Positions 16,161-25,074 of a DNA stretch of 64,000 nucleotides are shown one piece after another (positions within the stretch are counted from its first letter, which is position 1; every line of letters starts with the position of its first letter). The notes beneath the pieces were generated by a model, which saw only the letters and a program-made list of their open reading frames with translations, was not told the DNA's origin and did no database searches. Source of the DNA: Tamaricihabitans halophyticus (GTDB lineage: Bacteria > Actinomycetota > Actinomycetes > Mycobacteriales > Pseudonocardiaceae); contig NZ_SLXQ01000015.1 in the NCBI RefSeq assembly GCF_004340875.1, forward strand, positions 1-64,000, written 5' to 3'. Both the position numbers and the translations under genes were made by a program.

Positions 16161-17299
16161 TGGATCTGACCTGGAGCGAGCGGGAACAGGCCTTTCGCGC
16201 CGAGGCGAAAGCATGGCTGACCGCGAACGTGCCTGCCGAGCCACTGCCTTCCGGGGACACCAGGGAAGGGTTTGCCGCCCATGTCGACTGGGAGCGCAGG
16301 ATGTTCGCGGACCGTTGGTCGGTGGTCTCCTGGCCGCCCGAATACGGTGGCCGGGATGCGAGCCTGTGGGAATGGCTGATCTTCGAAGAAGAGTACTACC
16401 GGGCAGGGGCGCCACAGCGGGTCACGCAGAACGGCATATTCCTGCTCGCGCCAACCTTGTTCGAGTTCGGCACGCCGGAGCAACAGCGGTACTGGCTGCC
16501 CCGAATGGCCGCCGCGGAGGATCTCTGGTGTCAGGGCTGGTCCGAGCCCGGCGCGGGGAGTGATCTCGCGGCGATCCGCAGCCGTGCCGACCGGGACGAT
16601 CAAGCGGGTGGTTGGCGGCTCACCGGACAGAAGACGTGGACCACCCGTGGCGCTTTCTGCACGCACCTTTTCGGACTGTTTCGCAGCGGTCCCAGTGCCG
16701 ACCGGCACAGGGGGCTCAGCTATTTCCTGGTCCCTTTGGATACGCCTGGGGTCACGGTGCGGGGATTTCCGCGACTGGACGGCGACGAGGGTTTCGCTGA
16801 GGTGTTCTTCGCGGACGCCTTCGTGCCGGATAGTCACGTACTCGGCGAGGTGCACGAGGGTTGGCGGGTGGCCATGGCCACCACCGGCTCGGAACGCGGC
16901 CTTACCCTGCGCTCGCCTGGCCGGTTCAAGCACGCCGCGGATCGGCTGATCGCGGAGGTCGCGCACCGCCATCCGGCGGCGACGGATGCGCTGATCGAGA
17001 GGGTGACCGGAGTGTGGCTGAGGGCTTTCGCCTACCAGCAGTTCACCCTGGCACAGGTAAGTCAGCTCATCGCTGGCGAAGCACCCGGTGCCCGATCCAG
17101 CCTGAACAAGGTCTACTGGTCCGAACTGGACATCGAGCTGCACGAGACCGCTCTCGAGCTGCTGGGTATGGACGGTCAGCTGGACAACGAGTGGAGTCGA
17201 GGTTTCCAGTTCTCGCTGGCCGGCCCGATCTATGCCGGTACCAACGAGATTCAACGGAACATCATCGCCGAACGGCTACTCGGCTTGCCGAGGAAGTGA
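16160..17299 (+). CDS. fadE31: Acyl-CoA dehydrogenase FadE31-like (catalytic subunit)
   Basis: A 379-aa acyl-CoA dehydrogenase with 'WSEPGAGSDLA', a likely catalytic Glu in 'SERGLTLRSPGRF' and the C-terminal 'IYAGTNEIQRNIIAERLLGLP' signature (partly quoted). Strong resemblance to mycobacterial FadE31. It is followed 4 nt later by a smaller fadE lacking the base, the arrangement of heteromeric steroid dehydrogenases (FadE31-FadE32). Predicted to act on a late ring-opened C/D intermediate. Confidence 0.85.
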   Translation: MDLTWSEREQAFRAEAKAWLTANVPAEPLPSGDTREGFAAHVDWERRMFADRWSVVSWPPEYGGRDASLWEWLIFEEEYYRAGAPQRVTQNGIFLLAPTLFEFGTPEQQRYWLPRMAAAEDLWCQGWSEPGAGSDLAAIRSRADRDDQAGGWRLTGQKTWTTRGAFCTHLFGLFRSGPSADRHRGLSYFLVPLDTPGVTVRGFPRLDGDEGFAEVFFADAFVPDSHVLGEVHEGWRVAMATTGSERGLTLRSPGRFKHAADRLIAEVAHRHPAATDALIERVTGVWLRAFAYQQFTLAQVSQLIAGEAPGARSSLNKVYWSELDIELHETALELLGMDGQLDNEWSRGFQFSLAGPIYAGTNEIQRNIIAERLLGLPRK

Positions 17300-17303
17300 T
17301 CCG

Positions 17304-18314
17304 ATGCGATTCGCCCCAACAGCAGAGCAGCAGGACCTTCGGATCGCGGTACGGGAACTGATGCGGGACCGTTGCCCATCCTCGGTGGTACGCGCCGAGC
17401 CGGACGATCCGGCGATCAACGGGCTGGCCGAGGAAATCTGCCGGATGGGTGCGCTCGGCTTGCTTGTCGCCGAGCGAGACGGCGGCCTTGGCTTGGATGA
17501 GAACTACCTGGTTCCGCTGATGGTCGAGACCGGCTGGGCGGCGGCGCCGCTACCGCTGGTGGATTCTATCGCGTTCGCTCCGGGTTTACTGTCCCACGCC
17601 GGGTATTCCGACGGTCCGGATTACCGGAAGCGGTGGTGCGTAGCGGATCCAGCGAAGCGAGCTGAGACACGCTTCGGCCAGCCAGCAGGATTGCTGCTGC
17701 GGGGCGGATTCGGTGGTACCGGGGCGGTCCAGTTGGTCGATCTCGACACCGCGGTCCGTAGCCACCTCGCCGCGATGGATCCATCCGCCGATGTGCACGA
17801 CGTTCGCGGCGGGCAGGAGTTGGCCATCGTGGACGATCCAGTCCTTGTTCGGCAAGCATGGCAACGTGGCGTGCTTGCCGCGGCCGCCCAGCTGATCGGA
17901 CTCGCTCGACATATGCTCGAGATGACAGTGGACTATGTCGCGGGGCGCACCCAGTTCGGCGTTCCAGTGGGGAGTTTCCAGGCCGTCAAGCATCGCCTTG
18001 CCACGGCCCTACTCGCCGTCGAGTTCGCGGCGCCCGTAGTGGATCGCGCCGGACACTCCATGGCCAGTGCGAATCCCGGGGCCGACCGGGATGTGTCCAG
18101 TGCCAAGGCACTCGCCTCGGAGGCCGCTCGCGCGGTGGGCAGGGAAGCCATCCAGTGCCACGGCGCGATGGGCTATACGACGGAGTACGACCTGCAGCTG
18201 TACCTGAAGCGGGCTTGGGCACTCGCCGCGGACTGGGGATCCGCCAGCTGGCATCGCGCGCGCCTTGCCGGCCACCTCGGCATGAGCCTTACCGGCAGTA
18301 CGCCAGCCGGGTAG
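17304..18314 (+). CDS. fadE32: Acyl-CoA dehydrogenase FadE32-like (partner subunit)
   Basis: A 336-aa dehydrogenase homologue starting 'MRFAPTAEQQ', close to the N-terminus I recall for FadE32. It has 'RTQFGVPVGSFQAVKH' and 'CHGAMGYTTEYDLQLYLKR' but no visible catalytic Glu segment, as expected for the non-catalytic half of an alpha2beta2 enzyme. ATG 17304 lies 4 nt after fadE31. Partner for FadE31 in the ipd operon. Confidence 0.83.
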   Translation: MRFAPTAEQQDLRIAVRELMRDRCPSSVVRAEPDDPAINGLAEEICRMGALGLLVAERDGGLGLDENYLVPLMVETGWAAAPLPLVDSIAFAPGLLSHAGYSDGPDYRKRWCVADPAKRAETRFGQPAGLLLRGGFGGTGAVQLVDLDTAVRSHLAAMDPSADVHDVRGGQELAIVDDPVLVRQAWQRGVLAAAAQLIGLARHMLEMTVDYVAGRTQFGVPVGSFQAVKHRLATALLAVEFAAPVVDRAGHSMASANPGADRDVSSAKALASEAARAVGREAIQCHGAMGYTTEYDLQLYLKRAWALAADWGSASWHRARLAGHLGMSLTGSTPAG

Positions 18315-18356
18315 CGATGTGGTCGCAGTCGACAACGGGAAGGCAGGAACGGCATC

Positions 18357-19217
18357 GTGAGCGACAGGGACAACACCGAGATCGTGACCTACGAGCAGCG
18401 AGGCGGGGTCGCTGTCGTGACGATGAATCGGCCGAAGTATCGCAATGCGCAGAATTCAGCGATGACATACGCGCTGGATGACGCCTTCTACCGAGCGAGC
18501 GCGGACAACGATGTCAAGGCCGTGGTGCTGGCTGGCGCGGGCGAGCACTTCTCGGCTGGACACGATATCGGTTCGCCCGACCGAGACGCCGATGCATCGT
18601 TCGATCGCCGAGCTGGCCTGTGGTGGGACCACACCGACAAGCACGGTATGGACAACCGGCTCGCGCGCGAGTCCGAGGTCTACCTCGGGATGTGCCGGCG
18701 CTGGCGAGAACTGCCCAAGCCGATGGTCGCGATGGTGCAGGGTGCCTGCATCGCCGGCGGACTGATGCTCGCCTGGTGTGCCGATCTGATCATCGCGGCC
18801 GATGACGCGTTCTTCGCGGATCCCGTTGTGCGGATGGGTATACCTGGCGTGGAGTACTTCGCCCACCCATGGGTACTCGGACCTCGGTTCGCCAAGGAGT
18901 TCCTGTTCACCGGAGAGCGGTTTGCCGCCGACCGTGCGTTGGCGATCGGTATGGTGAACAGGGTGGTGCCGCGTGCGGAACTGGAAGCGGAAACGTTCGG
19001 GGTTGCCGAGAAAATAGCGGAGATGCCACGCCTCGGTCTCGCTCTCACCAAGAAGGCGATCAACCAGGCCGAAGACCTGATGGGGATGCGTTCCGGAATG
19101 GACGCGGCATTCGGTCTGCATCATGCGGCACACGCGCACAACGCGGAAGTGGGTGCCGATTCGCTGGCCGGACACACGGCCAAGTCGATGAAGGCGTCGG
19201 CGGACAAGTCCAGTTGA
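18357..19217 (+). CDS. Enoyl-CoA hydratase/isomerase (EchA19-like)
   Basis: A 286-aa crotonase. It begins with the usual 'GGVAVVTMNRPKYRNAQN' block, has the oxyanion-hole glycines in 'CIAGGLMLAW' and a long insert around residues 75-105. Resembles EchA19-type hydratases that act on the C24 enoyl-CoA of steroid side chains, but the assignment is tentative. GTG 18357 starts 42 nt after fadE32; last gene of the ipd operon before the tetR leader. Confidence 0.75.
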   Translation: MSDRDNTEIVTYEQRGGVAVVTMNRPKYRNAQNSAMTYALDDAFYRASADNDVKAVVLAGAGEHFSAGHDIGSPDRDADASFDRRAGLWWDHTDKHGMDNRLARESEVYLGMCRRWRELPKPMVAMVQGACIAGGLMLAWCADLIIAADDAFFADPVVRMGIPGVEYFAHPWVLGPRFAKEFLFTGERFAADRALAIGMVNRVVPRAELEAETFGVAEKIAEMPRLGLALTKKAINQAEDLMGMRSGMDAAFGLHHAAHAHNAEVGADSLAGHTAKSMKASADKSS

Positions 19218-19352
19218 GCTGATCTGTCGAACCGCGTTTCTTAGTGATCTTGCGGTGGCTGGCTGTCGTGGGGCGTGGCGACGTCGTATGTTCGCGTTCT
19301 TTAAGGTTAGCGTGCTTATCGGGTTCGCGCGGGAGGTTGCCAGGCTGCGCCT

Positions 19353-19380
19353 GACCGCAATCTTTACGGATCTTGCGGTC
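19353..19380. promoter_or_regulatory. Inverted repeat in the 290-bp gap before the tetR gene
   Basis: GACCGCAA (19353-19360) and TTGCGGTC (19373-19380) are perfect arms around a 12-bp spacer; a further half copy TTGCGGT lies at 19250-19256. It may be a terminator for the ipd operon or an operator for the tetR gene. No KstR2-type box is present in 19218-19507 and no gene is seen there. Confidence 0.4.
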
Positions 19381-19507
19381 GTCGTGCGACCGGGACTCGC
19401 TGCGTGCTCGTGCCACTCGACGCGTGATCGGCGAAATAGAGTTGAGCTGGTCGCGTGGCCGGCTCCGGCGAACGTGGCACGAACGCAGTCGGACAGTGGA
19501 GGTCGCG

Positions 19508-20095
19508 GTGGTCACGGTACCGGATCGGAAAGAAACGATCATGGCAGTATCGGCCGAATTGTTTGCCACGAAGGGTATTGGCCCAACCACGGTTCGGGAT
19601 ATTGGTGAAGCCGCCGGAGTGTTCTCCGGCAGCCTGTACCACTATTTCAGGTCCAAGAACGCGATCGTCGATGCCGTGCTGGCGCGGTTCATGGACGATA
19701 TCGGTAGTCGGTTCCAGGCCGCCGTCACGAGAGCCGGTTCGCCCGTGGCAGTCGTCCGTGCCTTGATCAACGAAACCCTCCTGGTTATCGACGACCATCC
19801 GCATCCGACCAAGATGTACCAGAACGATCGGCAGTACCTCCGGGACAATGGGCTGCTCGAACGCGTGGACAGCGCTTCCCGCGCCATGCGGGGGTTCTGG
19901 CTGACTGCTATCCGTGCGGGCATCGCGGATGGCAGTTTCCGCGCGGACATACCACCTGAGGTGTTCTACCGTTCGCTGCGGGACACGTTGTGGGCGACGA
20001 TGCACTGGCCGAACCGATCGCGGTACTCGACCCCGGAGTTTGCCGAGCTGATCAGCACCCTGTTCTTCGATGGGTTCGTCGTCAACCATCCCTGA
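19508..20095 (+). CDS. kstR2: TetR-family repressor, KstR2-like
   Basis: A 195-aa TetR regulator. The N-terminal helix-turn-helix ('MAVSAELFATKGIGPTTVRDIGEAAGV' region, residues ~10-38) is followed by 'SGSLYHYFRSKNAIVD', very close to mycobacterial KstR2. The C-terminal all-helical part is the ligand domain; KstR2 binds HIP-CoA. GTG 19508 has GGAGG 5 nt upstream; an open frame extends further upstream without support. It sits between the ring C/D operon and the side-chain operon. The four KstR2-type boxes in the window are its likely targets, though none lies in front of its own gene. Confidence 0.82.
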   Translation: MVTVPDRKETIMAVSAELFATKGIGPTTVRDIGEAAGVFSGSLYHYFRSKNAIVDAVLARFMDDIGSRFQAAVTRAGSPVAVVRALINETLLVIDDHPHPTKMYQNDRQYLRDNGLLERVDSASRAMRGFWLTAIRAGIADGSFRADIPPEVFYRSLRDTLWATMHWPNRSRYSTPEFAELISTLFFDGFVVNHP

Positions 20096-20191
20096 TTCAT
20101 TGCTGGCGCTCCAACCAGCGGAAACGCCAGTACGACGGAAATCGTCCCCCGCTTAGGTCTGCCATTTCCGACCGTCAGCTGCTAACCTCGA

Positions 20192-20205
20192 ATCAAGCGC
20201 TTGCT
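20192..20205. promoter_or_regulatory. KstR2-type operator box 4 (side-chain operon)
   Basis: ATCAAGCGCTTGCT matches AnCAAGnnCTTGnT. A -10-like TAACCT (20183-20188) lies 3 nt before it, so binding would block initiation of the operon 20234-30255. This is the box that places side-chain genes under KstR2-type control. Confidence 0.8.
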
Positions 20206-20233
20206 CAACTCGCTCTCCAGCGAAGGGATCACC

Positions 20234-20785
20234 GTGCGGAATCTCCAGGATCAGTTGGATCGGTTCGCCGGAGTCGCCGCTGAGCCACGGCGGGTAGCGC
20301 GATACCCGGTTAACGAGGCGATGATCCGGAACTGGGTAGAGGCGCACGACGACGATAATCCGATCTATGTGGACGATGCGGCCGCTCGGGCGGCCGGGCG
20401 GCCCGGGGTCGTATGCCCGCCGGCGATGATCTCGACGTGGGTGATGGCCGGTTATCGCCGGTACCGCGAGATACATCGACTGCGCGCGGAAGGTCACACG
20501 GAGGACTTTCCCTACTCGCGACTGCTCAGCTTGCTTGATGAGGCCGGCTTCACTTCCGTGGTCGCCACCGATCTGACCCAGGAGTATGTCCGGGACATTC
20601 ATGTCGGCGAGCACATCACCGCGCATATCACCATCGAGGCGATATCGCCGATGAAGCGGACCGCGCTTGGCAACGGTCACTTCATCACGCTGCTGAAGAA
20701 GTACGTGAACCAGGATGGCGAGCTGCTCGTCGAGGAACGTTTCCGGCTCCTGCGCTTCGCCCCCGAATCGCGGAAGGATCCCTGA
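20234..20785 (+). CDS. MaoC-like subunit resembling the N-terminal half of ChsH2
   Basis: A 183-aa MaoC-N type hotdog protein. Where catalytic hydratases have Asp-x4-His it reads 'HDDDNPIYVDD' (Tyr for His), as in the non-catalytic half of ChsH1-ChsH2. In mycobacteria ChsH2 also carries a DUF35 domain; here that domain is the next gene. GTG 20234 is chosen because the alternative TTG 20201 lies inside operator box 4. The stop overlaps the DUF35 gene by one base (TGATG). Predicted to hydrate the unsaturated three-carbon C-17 side chain with the 21201 product. Confidence 0.8.
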   Translation: MRNLQDQLDRFAGVAAEPRRVARYPVNEAMIRNWVEAHDDDNPIYVDDAAARAAGRPGVVCPPAMISTWVMAGYRRYREIHRLRAEGHTEDFPYSRLLSLLDEAGFTSVVATDLTQEYVRDIHVGEHITAHITIEAISPMKRTALGNGHFITLLKKYVNQDGELLVEERFRLLRFAPESRKDP

Positions 20786-21204
20786 TGAGTCATCAGTCAA
20801 CCGCCGTACCGCCGCTGATCATCACCGAGGACAACAGGTTCTGGTTCGCCGCGGCAGAGCAGGGGTGGCTGGCGATCCAGCGCTGCACGCGGTGTCATAC
20901 ACTGCGTCATCCGCCCGCGCCGTGCTGCGCCCGGTGCCAGTCGTTCGAGTGGGATACCATCGAATCCAGTCGAAGGGCGAATCTGTGTAGCTACACGGTA
21001 ATCCACCATCCGCGCGATACGGCTTTTGACTATCCGCTCGTGGTCGGACTCGTAGATCTTCCCGAAGGTATCCGGCTGGTCGCGGACATTGTCGGGATCG
21101 AGCCGGACGAGTTGGTTGCCGGCATGGAACTCGACGTGACCTTCGCAGAACACGCGCACGGCGCCGTCCTGCCGCGTCTGACCAGGCCGGAGGTGTGGCG
21201 GTGA
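20785..21204 (+). CDS. DUF35 OB-fold/zinc-ribbon protein (C-terminal half of ChsH2, separate)
   Basis: A 139-aa DUF35 protein: an N-terminal zinc ribbon with two Cys-x2-Cys pairs (CTRC near residue 34 and CARC near 49) and a C-terminal OB fold. In the mycobacterial enzyme this domain of ChsH2 binds the aldolase Ltp2 and is needed for its activity. Here it is a free-standing gene between the two MaoC subunits and ltp2, and likely bridges hydratase and aldolase. The start overlaps the previous stop by one base and its end overlaps the next GTG. Confidence 0.83.
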   Translation: MSHQSTAVPPLIITEDNRFWFAAAEQGWLAIQRCTRCHTLRHPPAPCCARCQSFEWDTIESSRRANLCSYTVIHHPRDTAFDYPLVVGLVDLPEGIRLVADIVGIEPDELVAGMELDVTFAEHAHGAVLPRLTRPEVWR

Positions 21205-21626
21205 ACCAGCGCTTGACGAACTTGTCAGCGTGTCCGGTCGGTACGGCACTGCCGGAACTCAGCCTCGCGCTGGACCGCACGTCGATCGTGGCCACCGCGC
21301 TCGCTTCGCAGGACTTCGAGGATGTGCACCATGATCCGGCGAAGGCCGAATCGCGTGGCGCCTCGGATATCTTTCTGAGTATCAACGCGACCAACGGCTT
21401 CGTGGACAGATACATCACTGACTGGGCCGGACCGTCGGCCCGGATCACCAAGGTTTCGCTGCGTCTTGGCGCGCCGAGTTTTCCCGGGGACACTCTGCGA
21501 ATGACGGGCGAGGTCACCGAGGTGGCGGGTGCGGCCGTGACGGTACGGGTGCTCGGGCACAACGAGCGTGGTGTGCACGTTACCGCCGATGTCACGGTGC
21601 TTGCCGGTCTGGCGGGGACCGAGTGA
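21201..21626 (+). CDS. chsH1: MaoC-like hydratase resembling ChsH1 (catalytic subunit)
   Basis: A 141-aa MaoC domain with the catalytic Asp-x4-His dyad ('QDFEDVHHDP', near residue 40). Positioned as ChsH1, the catalytic partner of ChsH2, hydrating the 17(20)-ene of the C22 side chain. GTG 21201 is preferred over GTG 21195 because GGAGG (21189-21193) is 7 nt away, and it gives a GTGA overlap with the DUF35 gene. The stop overlaps the ltp2 start. Confidence 0.8.
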   Translation: MNQRLTNLSACPVGTALPELSLALDRTSIVATALASQDFEDVHHDPAKAESRGASDIFLSINATNGFVDRYITDWAGPSARITKVSLRLGAPSFPGDTLRMTGEVTEVAGAAVTVRVLGHNERGVHVTADVTVLAGLAGTE

Positions 21627-22810
21627 TGTCCGGCCGGGGTTTCTCCGGTGTCGCCGCGATCGCGGGGATCGGGGCCACCGAGTTCTCAAAGGACTCCGGG
21701 CGTAGCGAATGGCAGCTTGCCTGCGAATGTGTGCTGGCCGCGCTCGAGGATGCGGGTATCGGTGTTCCGGAAGTCGACGGCTTCGCGCTGTTCACGATGG
21801 AGAACAATCCCGAGATAGCGGTAGCCCGTGCACTGGGGATTCCCGAGCTGACCTTCTTCAGCAGGATCCCGCACGGTGGTGGTGGCGCCTGCGCCCCCGT
21901 TCAGCAGGCAGCCATGGCCGTATCCACGGGGATCGCCGAGGTCGTGGTGGTCTACCGAGCCTTCAACGAACGTTCCGGGCACCGGTTCGGCGCTGGCCCG
22001 CCGAAGTTCGCTTACAGCCCGTCCACCGACCAGGAGTACCGCAACTGGATCAATCCGTATGGTTTGCTTACCCCCGCGCAACAAGAGGCCTTCCTTGCCA
22101 GGGAGTACATGCGCAAGTACGGTGCCACGAGCGCGGATTTCGGCCAGGTTTCGGTGCTTTCCCGTAAACACGCGGCGAACAATCCCAGGGCGTGGTACTA
22201 CCAGCGGCCGATCACCATTGCGGATCATCAGAGCTCGAGGATGATCGCGGATCCGTTGCGCCTGCTCGACTGTTGTCAGGAAAGCGATGGTGGCCAGGCG
22301 CTCGTCGTGGTCAGTACCGAGCGCGCGCGGGATCTGCGCCGGCCGCCAGCGGTAATCAGAGCGGCGGCTCAAGGTGTTGGTCCACAACAGATCTCCATGA
22401 GCAGTTACTCTCGGTCGGAAATCGAGCGGTTGCCGGAAGTCGGTGTCGTCGCTAAACAGTTGTGGCGACAGTCTGGCCTGCGTCCGGCCGAACTGGACGC
22501 TGCGGTGCTCTACGACGCGTTTACCCCGATGGTGCTGCTGCAGCTCGAAGAATACGGTTTCTGTGGTGTCGGTGAGGCGAAAGACTTCATCGCTGATGGC
22601 CATCTCGAGGTTGATGGTCGACTGCCGATGAACACCCACGGCGGCCAGCTGGGTGAGGGCTATATCCACGGCGTCAATGGGATCGCGGAAGGTGTCCGGC
22701 TCATCCGTGGCGGCTCGACCAATCAGCCGGCAAAGCGCGTCGACAGTGTGCTGGTGACGGGTGGTTCTCCGGTGCCGCACAGTGCGATCGTGTTGGGTAC
22801 GGACGGTTAG
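21626..22810 (+). CDS. ltp2: Ltp2-like thiolase-fold steroid side-chain aldolase
   Basis: A 394-aa thiolase-superfamily protein lacking the thiolase nucleophilic Cys, as in lipid-transfer-protein aldolases. 'GIGATEFSKDSGRSE', 'YRAFNERSG', 'VLYDAFTP' and 'GGQLGEGYIHGVNGIAEG' match mycobacterial Ltp2, which performs the retro-aldol step that removes the last C-17 side-chain carbons as propionyl-CoA. The tyrosines in VLYD and EGYIHG fit the proposed catalytic residues. ATG 21626 overlaps the chsH1 stop; GTG 21623 is an alternative. Confidence 0.87.
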   Translation: MSGRGFSGVAAIAGIGATEFSKDSGRSEWQLACECVLAALEDAGIGVPEVDGFALFTMENNPEIAVARALGIPELTFFSRIPHGGGGACAPVQQAAMAVSTGIAEVVVVYRAFNERSGHRFGAGPPKFAYSPSTDQEYRNWINPYGLLTPAQQEAFLAREYMRKYGATSADFGQVSVLSRKHAANNPRAWYYQRPITIADHQSSRMIADPLRLLDCCQESDGGQALVVVSTERARDLRRPPAVIRAAAQGVGPQQISMSSYSRSEIERLPEVGVVAKQLWRQSGLRPAELDAAVLYDAFTPMVLLQLEEYGFCGVGEAKDFIADGHLEVDGRLPMNTHGGQLGEGYIHGVNGIAEGVRLIRGGSTNQPAKRVDSVLVTGGSPVPHSAIVLGTDG

Positions 22811-22820
22811 AGGTGCGAAC

Positions 22821-25049
22821 GTGTCCCTTCCGTTGAATGACGAACATCGGGCCCTCGCCGAATCCGTGCGCGGATTCGTGGGACAAGTGGCGCGGACAGA
22901 TTCGGTGCGGGACGAGTTTGCCGGGTTCGCCGCCGGTGGTCGTCCGAAACACTGGCCGACGTTGCTGGCGCAGGGATTGCACGGCGCGCATCTCCCCGAA
23001 TCGGTGGGCGGTGCCGGCGGCGGTCTACTCGATCTTTCGGTGATCGTGGAAGAGTGCGGGAAAGGGTTGCTGCCTGGGCCGTTCCTGCCGACCGTGTTGA
23101 CCAGCGCGGTGCTGGCCGCTGCCGACCGAACTTGCCCCGCGGTCGCCGAACCGCTCCGGTCATGTGCTGATGGAGCTACCGGTGCCTTCGTCAGTGGTGC
23201 GGGGCTGTCCGCCACCGAGGTCGCGGGAGGTTGGCTGGTTACCGGCGAATCAGCACCGGTGGTGGGCTTGCCCGGAGCGGAGATCGTGCTTGTCCGGGTC
23301 ACTCAGGTGGATGGCGAACCGCTCTGGTTCGTAGTTCCGGCCGATCGGTGCCCGGAAACGGTTGTGCCGGACAACGGCGTGGACCTCACGCGTTCGGTTG
23401 GCCGTCTTGTGCTTCGTGGATATCGGGTACGTCGAGGCGAGGCACTGCCGCAGCCCGCCGAAGACGCGGTCGACCTTGTGGTGAACGCCCTGGTCGCGGC
23501 CGAGGCGAGCGGGATCATCAGGTGGTGCCTGGATACCGTGGTCGAACACGTCAGCGGCCGCGAGCAGTTCGGTCGCCCGGTGGGAAGCTTTCAAGCCGTG
23601 CAACACAAAGCGGCGATGCTGCTTGTGCACGCGGAGATCGCCTGTGCCTCGGCGTGGGATGCGGCGCGGGCGGAAGGAACGGACTACGCGCAACAACGGA
23701 TCGCCGCCGCGCAGGCAGCGATCACCGCACCCGCGCTCGCCGTGGACTGTGCGCTCGACTCCGTCACGCTGCTCGGCGGCATCGGGTTCACCTGGGAACA
23801 CGACGCGCATCTTTACTGGCGAAGGGCGATCAGCATCGCTTCGGTCGTCGGTGCGGAGCGCGATTGGTCGAGCCGGCTCGGTTCTACTGCACTATCCACG
23901 CACCGTGACTTCGGGCTGGCTGGCGCGGAAGCGCCCGAGCTGCGCGCCTATGTGGCCGAAGTGCTTGCCGAAGTAAACGAACTTCCTTCGGACCCGGTCG
24001 GTGCTGCGGGGCTCGCATGGTCCGGCCCACGCCGTAACCGGTTGGCCAGTGCCCGGCTCGTCGCTCCGCACTACCCCGAACCGTATGGGATCGCTGCAGG
24101 GCCGGCCGAGCAGGCGGTGATCAGCGAAGAGTTCGCGCTGGCTGGACTGGATCAGCCGACTACGGTCGTCGGGGAGTGGGTGCTGCCCACCCTGCTGACC
24201 CATGGCAGCGCCGAACAGCAGCAGCGCTTTGTCGGGCCCACGTTGCGCGGCGAGATCGTGTGGTGCCAGCTGTTCAGTGAACCTGAAGCCGGATCCGATC
24301 TCGCCGGGTTGCGCACCAGTGCACGCAAGGTCGAAGGTGGTTGGTCGATCAGCGGTCAGAAGGTGTGGACGTCAATGGCGCACGAGGCCGACTGGGGCGT
24401 GTGTCTGGCTCGGACAGATCCCGGGGCAGCCAAGCACCGCGGACTGTCCTACTTTGTCATCGATATGCGATCACCGGGAATCGAGGTGCGACCGCTGCGC
24501 CAGGCCACCGGGAGAACCGAGTTCAATGAGGTTTTTCTGGACGAGGTCTTCGTGCCGGACGATAGCCTCGTCGGATCCAGCGGAAGCGGCTGGAAGCTCG
24601 CGGTCACCACATTGTCCCACGAACGGCTCAGCATGGGATCGGTCCAGTTTGGGCACGGCGGTACCGATGCGATCCGGCGGCTGCTGGCCGACGGCGCGCC
24701 GGTACGCAGGTCCGATGCGATCCGCGTCCTCGGGGAGAACACCGCGCGGGAGATCGCGCGATCCACGCTCAATCTGCGAGCGATGCATGCCAGGCTGGCC
24801 GACCTCGACCCAGGCGCGGAAATGAGTGTGCTCAAGGTGTACAGCGCGATCGCGCAACGATCCAACTCGCGAGCGCTACTTACCTTACTGGGATCACTCG
24901 GCTGTGTGGCGACTGGCGAATCCGATCCGGTTATCGACCATATTGGACTGCCTGCCGTCCTGCTTGGCGGCGGCACGATCGAGATCCAGCTCAACGTCAT
25001 CGCGCAGCGGGTCCTGGGCCTGCCTCGCGAGCCGATGCCGTCCGGTTAG
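22821..25049 (+). CDS. Fused double acyl-CoA dehydrogenase (FadE34/ChsE3 type)
   Basis: A 742-aa protein made of two acyl-CoA dehydrogenase units. Residues ~1-370 are the partner-type half ('REQFGRPVGSFQAVQH', 'LLGGIGFTWEHDAHLYW'). Residues ~385-742 are the catalytic half ('FSEPEAGSDLAGLRT', probable base in 'SHERLSMG', 'IEIQLNVIAQRVLGLP'). This is the architecture of FadE34/ChsE3, where the heteromeric pair is fused, and which dehydrogenates the C24 side chain. GTG 22821 follows GAGG, 10 nt after ltp2. An alternative is a C22-specific enzyme replacing ChsE1/ChsE2. Confidence 0.83.
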   Translation: MSLPLNDEHRALAESVRGFVGQVARTDSVRDEFAGFAAGGRPKHWPTLLAQGLHGAHLPESVGGAGGGLLDLSVIVEECGKGLLPGPFLPTVLTSAVLAAADRTCPAVAEPLRSCADGATGAFVSGAGLSATEVAGGWLVTGESAPVVGLPGAEIVLVRVTQVDGEPLWFVVPADRCPETVVPDNGVDLTRSVGRLVLRGYRVRRGEALPQPAEDAVDLVVNALVAAEASGIIRWCLDTVVEHVSGREQFGRPVGSFQAVQHKAAMLLVHAEIACASAWDAARAEGTDYAQQRIAAAQAAITAPALAVDCALDSVTLLGGIGFTWEHDAHLYWRRAISIASVVGAERDWSSRLGSTALSTHRDFGLAGAEAPELRAYVAEVLAEVNELPSDPVGAAGLAWSGPRRNRLASARLVAPHYPEPYGIAAGPAEQAVISEEFALAGLDQPTTVVGEWVLPTLLTHGSAEQQQRFVGPTLRGEIVWCQLFSEPEAGSDLAGLRTSARKVEGGWSISGQKVWTSMAHEADWGVCLARTDPGAAKHRGLSYFVIDMRSPGIEVRPLRQATGRTEFNEVFLDEVFVPDDSLVGSSGSGWKLAVTTLSHERLSMGSVQFGHGGTDAIRRLLADGAPVRRSDAIRVLGENTAREIARSTLNLRAMHARLADLDPGAEMSVLKVYSAIAQRSNSRALLTLLGSLGCVATGESDPVIDHIGLPAVLLGGGTIEIQLNVIAQRVLGLPREPMPSG

Positions 25050-25074
25050 CCGAGCCGCAGAGGAGTAACCCACC

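Noticed and set aside
16052-17254. 400-codon open frame antisense to fadE31
   Set aside because: Composition and lack of motifs mark it as a shadow of the fadE31 coding strand.
21686-23302. 538-codon open frame antisense to ltp2 and the fused dehydrogenase gene
   Set aside because: No recognisable domain and fully covered by strongly supported genes on the other strand.
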